Below are positions 1 through 5,328 of a DNA stretch of 16,478 nt, in pieces. Positions within the stretch are counted from its first letter, which is position 1; each line of letters starts with the position of its first letter. The stretch is from Porphyromonas sp. (GTDB taxonomy: Bacteria; Bacteroidota; Bacteroidia; Bacteroidales; Porphyromonadaceae), in contig JASBZK010000039.1 of the NCBI GenBank assembly GCA_029983505.1, positions 1 through 16,478 on the forward strand, given 5' to 3'. A program made the position numbers and the translations under genes. Below the pieces are notes generated by a model. It was given only the letters and a program-made list of their open reading frames with translations. It had not been told where the DNA came from and did not search any database.

Positions 1-19
1 ATCCCTAATAATAATATGC

Positions 20-62
20 GCCCCCGGGGGTGGGGGGGGTGGTGGAGAGGGAGGAGAGGGGG
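20..62. repeat. G-rich low-complexity tract with C5G5 palindrome
   Basis: A CCCCCGGGGG palindrome (21-30) runs into G runs at 26-30, 32-39, 49-51 and 58-62. The spacing would allow a G-quadruplex on the plus strand, with the eight-G run able to supply two of the four tracts. No coding potential is visible. Function unknown; it may only be a low-complexity boundary of the hairpin-rich stretch that follows. Confidence 0.5.
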
Positions 63-69
63 ACGCGGA

Positions 70-98
70 AGCCCCCGTCGCCTTCGGCGACGGGGGCT
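70..98. terminator. GC-rich 13-bp hairpin, terminator-like
   Basis: Perfect stem 70-82 / 86-98 with loop TTC, followed by TATTTAG. The stem is very GC-rich, but the T stretch after it is short, so it may be a weak terminator for something upstream of the window or simply one of the array of hairpins in 70-239. Structure is directly visible; function is inferred. Confidence 0.45.
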
Positions 99-108
99 AT
101 TTAGATAC

Positions 109-130
109 GACCCCGCCAGTGGGCGGGGTC
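109..130. other. GC-rich 9-bp hairpin
   Basis: Perfect stem 109-117 / 122-130 with loop AGTG, 10 nt after the preceding hairpin. No T tract follows (GGAAGAG), so an intrinsic terminator reading to the right is unlikely. Second member of a run of hairpins in this gene-free stretch. Confidence 0.4.
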
Positions 131-141
131 GGAAGAGAGAA

Positions 142-233
142 TAGGGGCGCGACCTTATCCCACGGCTGCGAGACCTACGGTCTCTTTGCCGTGGCCTACC
201 AAGATGGTGGCACAGCGTGCCACCACGCCCCTA
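142..233. other. Three-way-junction fold, candidate structured RNA or folded-DNA element
   Basis: Three helices close on each other. P1 is 142-149 / 226-233 (8 bp, core AGGGGCG/CGCCCCT). P2 is 160-166 / 188-194 (7 bp), continued past a 3x3 internal loop by 170-175 / 179-184 (6 bp, loop TAC). P3 is 205-213 / 217-225 (9 bp, loop AGC) and abuts P1 with no linker. The two other junction strands are 10 nt each (150-159, 195-204). All pairs are Watson-Crick. The strand 227-231 can alternatively pair with 235-239. No T-loop or CCA, so it is not a tRNA. Could be a small RNA, a 3' UTR structure of the minus-strand gene at 444-920, or a recombination/transposition hairpin. The fold is seen; the role is unknown. 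Confidence 0.45.
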
Positions 234-247
234 CGGGGCATCGGGGT

Positions 248-425
248 AGTTAGCAGTTAGCAGGTCCGTATCTCGCAATCTTCCCGGTACGTGTCTCGTC
301 TCATCGTCATACCGACCAAGACAATCTTCTTGGTACGTGTCTCGTCAAATTCGGACTTTTGACATAGCTTTACGCGCAGAAACAATCTTGAATGGGGTCC
401 AATGCGTGCGCCCTAACTGCTAACT
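248..425. repeat. 178-bp segment bounded by 13-bp inverted repeats (MITE-like)
   Basis: AGTTAGCAGTTAG at 248-260 is exactly complementary to CTAACTGCTAACT at 413-425. Each arm is itself a tandem of a 7-mer (TTAGCAG / CTAACTG). Inside lie three copies of the dispersed GGT..GT.TCTCG motif (263-276, 286-300, 332-346) and the module TTCGGACTTTTGACA (350-364). No target-site duplication is evident beside the arms and no ORF lies inside. A small non-autonomous element is one reading; a chance or regulatory inverted repeat is another. Confidence 0.35.
276..346 (+). repeat. Two 25-bp direct repeats with a 46-bp period
   Basis: Positions 276-300 and 322-346 match at 23 of 25 bases: CAATCTTC, then CC or TT, then GGTACGTGTCTCGTC. 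The second copy is part of a 7-bp hairpin (315-321 / 328-334). A related copy GGTCCGTATCTCGC sits just upstream (263-276). Only two units, non-identical flanks and no cas genes, so not CRISPR. They belong to the intergenic repeat family described at 9124, 12805 and 16311. Confidence 0.6.
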
Positions 426-443
426 GTGCAGCCTCCTCGTTGC

Positions 444-920
444 TTACTGCGGGCGAATCAGTCCGAAGGCTTCGGACTCGGTCGTCTTTGTCCACACCAA
501 TGAGGCAGTCTTGCCGTGGGTGCTGTAAGCCTCTTCAAGCCACTGCTTGATGCCGTCCCTCATCAAGGAAAGGACGTCGGGTCTGACATCTTCCGAGATC
601 GCTTCCGAACCGCGGAAGACGACCACCGCTTCTCCGCTTGCAGCTTCTGTCTCGCCGGTAAACTTGGTATGCACATCGATTACGAAACGGGGGACACTGT
701 CCGGAGCCTGTGCACGACTCAATTCTCCGAAAATAAGGTCGTTCAGTCGCTCCGCTTCGTCTGAAAAGAAGAGCAGAGCCGGATAAGTACCCGGGAATCC
801 TTTCGAATTAAAAAATGCCGTAAGGTTAGCTCTTTGAAGCATCTGGGTGCCGGATATGTCTTTGGCGATGAGTTCGTCATCGCCCCAATATTCTTGCTCG
901 GATGTTTCTTTATTATCCAT
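444..920 (-). CDS. Hypothetical protein, 158 aa
   Basis: I do not recognise this protein. It starts with ATG at 918-920 (MDNKETSEQEYWGDDEL) and ends with TAA at 444-446. It is acidic, has no signal peptide and no membrane segment, so a soluble cytoplasmic protein is likely. Visible blocks are a central KGFPGTYPALLFFSDEAERL region (about residues 40-60), a beta-rich stretch FVIDVHTKF..EAVVVFRGSEAI (about 79-108) and a C-terminal helix around VLSLMRDGIKQWLEEAY followed by TASLVWTKTTESEAFGLI. Codon choice and GC resemble the neighbours, and the frame is intact, which favours a real gene. It diverges from the TPR gene at 1112 across a 191-bp gap, and its 3' end abuts the repeat-rich stretch 1-443. 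No SD site precedes the start, as in the other genes here. Confidence 0.7.
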   Translation of the reverse strand: MDNKETSEQEYWGDDELIAKDISGTQMLQRANLTAFFNSKGFPGTYPALLFFSDEAERLNDLIFGELSRAQAPDSVPRFVIDVHTKFTGETEAASGEAVVVFRGSEAISEDVRPDVLSLMRDGIKQWLEEAYSTHGKTASLVWTKTTESEAFGLIRPQ

Positions 921-993
921 GGGGTTGTATTATTTTGGTAGATTTGTAGGGATCGGACAGAGAGAGGGGGTACAAGAAATCGCCTCCACCGGT

Positions 994-1023
994 AGAACAT
1001 AATACATTCCCTGTCTGTTCAAA
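994..1023 (-). promoter_or_regulatory. Weak candidate promoter for the 444-920 gene
   Basis: Read on the minus strand, TTTG (1023-1020) is followed after 18 nt by TATGTTCT (1001-994), which partly fits the Bacteroidota pattern TTTG-N19-TAnnTTTG. The leader to the ATG would be roughly 70 nt. The -7 element matches only four of six fixed positions, so this is tentative. Confidence 0.28.
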
Positions 1024-1033
1024 GAAAAGGGAC

Positions 1034-1076
1034 ACACCCCTATGGAGGTGTATCCTCTATTTATAGGTTACATTTC
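1034..1076 (+). promoter_or_regulatory. Divergent intergenic region: hairpin and weak -7 box for the TPR gene
   Basis: The 191-bp gap between the divergent genes contains a hairpin 1034-1040 / 44-45 and 47-51 (ACACCCC-TAT-GGaGGTGT, one bulged A) and a TACATTTC at 1069-1076, one mismatch from the Bacteroidota -7 box TAnnTTTG. No convincing -33 TTG is spaced upstream of it. Transcripts would start about 30 nt before the ATG at 1112. Suggestive only. Confidence 0.25.
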
Positions 1077-1111
1077 ATACATCATAAAATTAGTTTGAAG
1101 GTTTAATAGAT

Positions 1112-2572
1112 ATGAGTTTAGTTGATTTCCTTAAGTCGGATTTGGTCAAGAATAAAGTCCTGAAATTAATTGGCAAAGATTATTCGGTAGCCGGCAGTTT
1201 CCTCTATGCGGACGAAGATTTCGTCGTGCTCAAGGGGAAAGACGGCAGATTGCACGGCATTCGCATCGCCCTCGTGGATGTCATCAACACATCGGGAGAC
1301 CTGTCTCAGGAGATTTCCGACAAAGACACAGCAGCAGGAGACGTCTCTTTCGGCGACACAGGCAACGACACCGATTTCGCCTCCGAAGAACAGGCGGTCA
1401 CCGGTGTGGAAGACCCAAATAACAGCCGTCCCCGTGGCTTCAAGGAATTCAAACCGGGCGACAGGATTCCGCTCGAAGAACTGGCTCAACGCGACCCCAA
1501 AGTGGCAAACACGTGGAAGAGGAAAGAGCGGAAACAGTCTCTGAACGAAGAGCTGAGCGAGCGCCTGGATGCGGTTATGAACGAAGTAAGGGAAGCCGGG
1601 AGAGCAGAAGATGCCTACAGCCTCGTAGCTTTCGGGAAGATCATCGAGCTGCAACCGGGATTCCTTTTCGGATTCATCGACGATCTGAAAGACGGCAACA
1701 GATACTACTTCAATAAGAGCGACATCGTGGATCCGAAGCTTCTGGAAGTGTCCGGGAAAGACATCCCGGTGGTGTACTACAGGGGACAAAACCACAAAGG
1801 CTATGCTGCGAAGTCGATAATGCTGCCCTCATCCGTGACCGACTCCCTGGAGCTGTCCGCCAAGCTGCTCAAAGAGGGCGAGTTTTACGCCTCCAGACAG
1901 ATAGTGACGGCGGTGCTGGATATGTATCCCGAGAATACGAGCGCACTCAATTTCCGAAACGCCTTCATCAGCAACAATAATAAGAAAGGGGGGCAAAACG
2001 AGGATTTTGACAAAAAGGGAGCGGAAGACGAATACGAGTCTCCGGAGATGTTCCGGTTCTATAAGGAGGGTAAGAAGCTTATGACCCAAAAAGACTACCG
2101 GGGTGCCATTCAGTCGTATCAGACTGCGCTTGACAACGGCTTCCGGAAAGAAGCCTGCATCAAAGAAATAGCCCAGTGCTACATCGGGCTGCACGCGAAA
2201 GCGGAAGATCCGGCGGAGAAAGAGAAGATCGCAAAAGAGGGGATAGAGTTTATGGACGAATACCGCTCCCAGCTCAGGGATAACTTGAGTACACTCTTCA
2301 CGCTCGAAAACTTTTACTTCGCCCTCGGGGACTATGAGCGCCACATCGCCATCATCGAAGACGTGATTGCAGAGTGTGGGCAAAACAACGACATCCCTCA
2401 GTACACTTTCTACCTCAATAAAGCGGCCCAAAGCTATATGCGCCTCGGAGAGTACGACAAGGCTATGGACGCCGTGATGGACGGGCTCGAAGCCGATCCG
2501 GAATATCCGCAGCTCCAAAAGAGGCAATTCATCCTGATGGAAGCGATGAATAAGTTGACGCCGGAGGCATAA
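1112..2572 (+). CDS. Tetratricopeptide-repeat protein with cold-shock-like (OB) domain, 486 aa
   Basis: Soluble protein without signal peptide or membrane segments. Residues about 22-58 form a small beta-rich block (YSVAGSFLYADEDFVVLKG). Residues about 60-150 are acidic to charged and low in complexity. Residues 174-238 resemble a cold-shock domain: GKIIEL, GFLFGFI (183-189, RNP1-like), RYYFNKSDI (197-205, RNP2-like), DIPVVYY (217-223) and KGYAAKSI (229-236) occur in the right order and spacing. The C-terminal half carries helical repeats with TPR spacing, clearest at 311-344 (FYKEGKKLMTQKDYRGAIQSYQTAL), 392-421 and 430-463 (AQSYMRLGEYDKAMDAVMDGLEADP), with a probable one at 245-277. TPRs bind proteins and CSDs usually bind RNA or ssDNA, so an RNA-linked scaffold is a reasonable inference. 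The TPR call is firm; the CSD call is moderate. Starts with ATG and no SD. Confidence 0.85.
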   Translation: MSLVDFLKSDLVKNKVLKLIGKDYSVAGSFLYADEDFVVLKGKDGRLHGIRIALVDVINTSGDLSQEISDKDTAAGDVSFGDTGNDTDFASEEQAVTGVEDPNNSRPRGFKEFKPGDRIPLEELAQRDPKVANTWKRKERKQSLNEELSERLDAVMNEVREAGRAEDAYSLVAFGKIIELQPGFLFGFIDDLKDGNRYYFNKSDIVDPKLLEVSGKDIPVVYYRGQNHKGYAAKSIMLPSSVTDSLELSAKLLKEGEFYASRQIVTAVLDMYPENTSALNFRNAFISNNNKKGGQNEDFDKKGAEDEYESPEMFRFYKEGKKLMTQKDYRGAIQSYQTALDNGFRKEACIKEIAQCYIGLHAKAEDPAEKEKIAKEGIEFMDEYRSQLRDNLSTLFTLENFYFALGDYERHIAIIEDVIAECGQNNDIPQYTFYLNKAAQSYMRLGEYDKAMDAVMDGLEADPEYPQLQKRQFILMEAMNKLTPEA

Positions 2573-2596
2573 GCTTTTTTCGTATGCGTACAAACA

Positions 2597-2746
2597 GGAG
2601 GTGTGTCAAAAGTCCGAACTGCTGCGCCCGTTTCGGCATTCGGGCTCGGTCACGCACCAATATACGTTCTCGTCGCCCTCAGCCCCAAGCATAGCAATCC
2701 CTTGCATTTCAATCTAACTTTTATACACACCTCCGAGAGGTTGTGT
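2597..2746 (+). promoter_or_regulatory. rarA upstream region: long-range and local pairing
   Basis: The 227-bp gap between the TPR gene and rarA holds GGAGGTGTGT (2597-2606), exactly complementary to ACACACCTCC (2725-2734). The same right arm can instead form a local hairpin 2725-2733 / 2737-2746 (9 bp, one bulged T, loop CGA). The two pairings are mutually exclusive. A TAACTTTT at 2715-2722 is one base from the -7 consensus but lacks a -33 partner. Overlapping 2604-2618 is a copy of the dispersed module also found at 350-364. No gene is supported here. Confidence 0.3.
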
Positions 2747-2749
2747 CCC

Positions 2750-2773
2750 GTGTTTTGCGGGGCAAAACACTTT
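2750..2773 (+). terminator. 9-bp hairpin before rarA, terminator-like
   Basis: Perfect stem GTGTTTTGC / GCAAAACAC (2750-2758 / 2762-2770) with loop GGG, followed by only three T residues. It lies 177 bp after the TPR stop and 30 bp before the rarA ATG, so it may end the TPR transcript or shape the rarA leader. The short T tract keeps confidence moderate. Confidence 0.4.
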
Positions 2774-2799
2774 CAACACACCCTCACAGACCAATAAAT

Positions 2800-4131
2800 A
2801 TGAGTGACGCAACTCCTCAAAGTCTGCCCCCATTGGCCGAGAGACTTCGTCCCACAAGTCTCGAAGACTATGTGGGGCAGTCTCATTTGGTAGGTGCCGG
2901 GATGCCGATACGCGATATGCTGGACTCCGGCGTACTGCGTTCCTTCATCCTCTGGGGGCCACCCGGGGTGGGGAAGACCACTTTGGCACACATCATCGCC
3001 AAGCGACTGGACATACCCTTTTATCAGCTCAGTGCGGTCAGCGCGGGGGTGAAAGAGGTCAGGGAAGTGCTCTCCAAGGCAGAGAGCGACAGGAAGTCGC
3101 TTTTCGGCTCAGGGCTGGCGCCTATCCTTTTCATAGACGAAATCCATAGATTCAGCAAGTCCCAACAGGACTCACTGCTTCACGCGGTGGAGCATGGCGT
3201 AGTGACCCTCATCGGAGCCACGACGGAGAACCCTTCATTTGAAATCATCCGACCTCTGCTCTCCAGGGCAAGGATCTTCGTGCTGAAGCCGCTCGACTCG
3301 GACGAACTGCGCCATCTACTCGACCAAGCCATCCAAAACGACGAAGTACTCCGCACTTTTGACTTTGAAGTAAAAGAGACGGACGCGCTCTTCGCCTACA
3401 GCGGAGGGGATGCACGCAAGCTTTTGAACATCATAGACATTCTCTCCATTTCACCCGAAGCGCTGCGGACAAAGAAGGTGGTCATCGATAACGAGACGGT
3501 CACCCGGGAGCTCCAACAAAACCCCGCCGTCTACGACAAAGGGGGCGAAATGCACTACGACATCATCTCCGCTTTCATCAAGAGCATCCGCGGGAGCAAT
3601 CCGGATGCCGCACTCTACTGGATGGCCCGCATGATCGAGGGGGGAGAAGAGCCCGAGTTCATCGCGAGGAGGCTGATTATCTCGGCGGCGGAGGACATCG
3701 GACTCGCCAACCCGAATGCGCTCCTCATCGCCAACGCCGCATTCGACGCAGTGCACAAGATCGGCTGGCCGGAGGGACGGATACCTCTTGCGGAGGCAGC
3801 CGTATACCTCGCCTCTTCGCCCAAGAGCAACAGCGCCTACCTCGCCATCAACGAGGCATTGGCTTTCGTGAAGAGCAATCCCCCCTACCCTGTCCCACTA
3901 CATCTGAGGAACGCGCCCACCGGTCTGATGAAGGACCTCGGGTACGGATCGGACTATATCTATCCGCACGACTACCCGGGACACTACTATCCCCAGGAGT
4001 ACCTTCCACAGGAGATACGCAAGACACACTTTTGGTCTCCGCAGGAGAATCCGGGGGAGGCAAAATTGCGCGCCAATCTCGAGGGGATGAAGAGGCTGTA
4101 CGAGGACAAAAACGAAACAGAGCAAAAATAA
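2800..4131 (+). CDS. rarA: Replication-associated recombination protein A (RarA/MgsA), AAA+ ATPase, 443 aa
   Basis: Cytoplasmic AAA+ ATPase of the RarA/MgsA/WRNIP1 family, related to clamp-loader subunits, which acts at stalled replication forks. Visible landmarks: N-terminal LAERLRPTSLEDYVGQSHL (12-30), Walker A GPPGVGKTT (53-61), Walker B ILFIDEIHRF (109-118), sensor-1 GATTENPSFE (139-148), an arginine in LLSRARIF (153-160), sensor-2 region GGDARKLLN (202-210), then the family C-terminal tetramerisation part with SAEDIGLANP (295-304), YLAINEAL (347-354) and PLHLRNAPT (366-374). The ATG at 2800 was chosen over an in-frame GTG at 2743 because homologues begin just before the LAERLRP block and the extra 19 codons would run through a strong hairpin (2750-2770). 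Length is normal for the family. Confidence 0.95.
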   Translation: MSDATPQSLPPLAERLRPTSLEDYVGQSHLVGAGMPIRDMLDSGVLRSFILWGPPGVGKTTLAHIIAKRLDIPFYQLSAVSAGVKEVREVLSKAESDRKSLFGSGLAPILFIDEIHRFSKSQQDSLLHAVEHGVVTLIGATTENPSFEIIRPLLSRARIFVLKPLDSDELRHLLDQAIQNDEVLRTFDFEVKETDALFAYSGGDARKLLNIIDILSISPEALRTKKVVIDNETVTRELQQNPAVYDKGGEMHYDIISAFIKSIRGSNPDAALYWMARMIEGGEEPEFIARRLIISAAEDIGLANPNALLIANAAFDAVHKIGWPEGRIPLAEAAVYLASSPKSNSAYLAINEALAFVKSNPPYPVPLHLRNAPTGLMKDLGYGSDYIYPHDYPGHYYPQEYLPQEIRKTHFWSPQENPGEAKLRANLEGMKRLYEDKNETEQK

Positions 4132-4141
4132 TCGGGTAAGA

Positions 4142-4172
4142 TTGTTTTAGGTCAAGAAAAATGGTACCTTTG
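4142..4172 (+). promoter_or_regulatory. Bacteroidota-type promoter for serC
   Basis: TTG (4142-4144), then 20 nt, then TACCTTTG (4165-4172), a full match to the -7 consensus TAnnTTTG recognised by the Bacteroidota primary sigma factor. It predicts a start near 4178 and a leader of about 60 nt. It sits in the 109-bp gap after rarA and fits separate transcription of the serine cluster. The -33 part overlaps a 16-bp word (4133-4148) repeated with one change in inverse at 9200-9215. Confidence 0.7.
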
Positions 4173-4240
4173 AGGAACAAAAAGGACTTTTGAATTTTTG
4201 AAAACCACCATATAAACTCTTAAAACGTCATTTTTTCGAT

Positions 4241-5305
4241 ATGAAGAAACGCAACTTTTACGCCGGACCGTCAATCCTCAATGAGGGTGTCATCAAAAAT
4301 ACAGCTGAAGCTGTACTGAACTTTGCCGGAACCGGTCTCTCTCTGATGGAAGTGTCTCACAGAGGAAAAGAGTTCTCTGCCGTGATGGCGGAAGCAAGAT
4401 CCCTTTTCAAAGAACTGCTCGACATCCCCGAAGACTTTGAGGTACTCTTTCTCGGCGGCGGTGCAAGCTTGCAGTTTTATCAATCAGCACTCAACTTCCT
4501 CAAGACCAAAGCCGCTTACCTCGACACCGGCAGCTGGGCACACAAGGCCATCAAAGAAGCCAAGCTCGTCGGAGAAGTCGAAGTGGTCGGCAGCTCCGAA
4601 GCAGACGGCTACAAGTATATCCCCGAGTACAAGGCTCCCACGGGTGTGGATTACTTCTACTACACCTCCAATAACACGATCTACGGGACCGAAATCCGCA
4701 AGGATCCCGAAGTGTCCGTGCCTCTGATCTCGGATATGTCCTCAGACATCTTTACCCGCGAAATCGACTGGAGCAAGTACAACCTCGTCTTCGGCGGTGC
4801 TCAGAAGAACCTCGCACCCGCAGGTGTGACTTTCGTAGTCGTTAGAAAGGACGCACTCGGCAATACCGGTCGTGTCCTCCCCACCATGCTCGACTACAAC
4901 ACGCACATCAAGAAGGACAGTATGTTCAATACGCCCCCTGTACTCCCCGTCTACACCGCACTTCAGACGATGAAGTGGTATAAGGAGCTTGGCGGCGTGA
5001 AAGCTATCGAAAAGAGGAACCAGGCTAAAGCCGACGAACTCTACGGCGCTATCGACTCCTCCAAGATCTTCCAGGGTTATGCCCAACCCGAAGCCCGCTC
5101 CCTTATGAATGTCACGTTCGTGATGAAAGACGAGTACAAAGAGAAGGAAGCAGAGTTCCTCGACTTTGCCACGAAAGCCGGCTGCATCGGCATCAAGGGC
5201 TATCGCACGCTCGGCGGGTTCCGTGCCTCCATCTACAACGGTATGGATCTCGAAGGCGTGAAGCAACTCACCCAGGCTATGAAGGACTTCGAAAACAAAC
5301 TCTAA
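4241..5305 (+). CDS. serC: Phosphoserine aminotransferase SerC, 354 aa
   Basis: PLP-dependent class V aminotransferase that converts 3-phosphohydroxypyruvate and glutamate to 3-phosphoserine and 2-oxoglutarate; the same enzyme family can also act in pyridoxal phosphate synthesis. The start MKKRNFYAGPS is the typical SerC N-terminus. Also visible are EVSHRGKEF (37-45), the phosphate-binding LGGGASLQF (71-79), TSNNTIYGTE (142-151), SDMSSDIFTR (164-173) and the PLP-lysine motif FGGAQKNLAPAG (184-195, Lys189), then GGFRASIYN (325-333) near the C-terminus. Length is standard. It is followed after 23 bp by serA and then a DUF1015 gene, which makes a serine operon likely, driven by the promoter at 4142-4172. 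Confidence 0.97.
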   Translation: MKKRNFYAGPSILNEGVIKNTAEAVLNFAGTGLSLMEVSHRGKEFSAVMAEARSLFKELLDIPEDFEVLFLGGGASLQFYQSALNFLKTKAAYLDTGSWAHKAIKEAKLVGEVEVVGSSEADGYKYIPEYKAPTGVDYFYYTSNNTIYGTEIRKDPEVSVPLISDMSSDIFTREIDWSKYNLVFGGAQKNLAPAGVTFVVVRKDALGNTGRVLPTMLDYNTHIKKDSMFNTPPVLPVYTALQTMKWYKELGGVKAIEKRNQAKADELYGAIDSSKIFQGYAQPEARSLMNVTFVMKDEYKEKEAEFLDFATKAGCIGIKGYRTLGGFRASIYNGMDLEGVKQLTQAMKDFENKL

Positions 5306-5328
5306 TCCGGCAAGGTGCACTTTATATT

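Noticed and set aside
143..232. Possible tRNA (7-bp terminal stem, about 90 nt)
   Set aside because: No TTCGA-like T loop, no D-loop or anticodon arm of the right size, no CCA; three helices instead of four arms on either strand.
276..346. CRISPR-like spaced repeats
   Set aside because: Only two full units with mismatches, a third divergent one, no further array and no cas genes; same word is scattered in other gaps.
359..364. TTGACA as a sigma70-type -35 box
   Set aside because: Bacteroidota primary sigma uses TTTG / TAnnTTTG, there is no suitable -10 or downstream plus-strand gene, and the word belongs to a dispersed module.
1090..1097. TTAGTTTG as -7 box for the TPR gene
   Set aside because: Mismatch at the key second A, no -33 partner, and the transcript would start only a few bases before the ATG.
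1829..2593. Minus-strand open frame opposite the TPR gene
   Set aside because: Opposite strand carries a coherent TPR pattern; this frame has no recognisable features.
2603..2797. Small 64-codon ORF with GTG start behind AGGAGG
   Set aside because: The SD-like run touches the start codon with no spacer, the codon use is unlike the neighbours, the product resembles nothing, and it runs through two hairpins and repeat modules.
2743..2799. Longer rarA N-terminus from GTG at 2743
   Set aside because: Adds 19 residues encoded by a strong hairpin (2750-2770); family members start shortly before LAERLRP, consistent with ATG at 2800.
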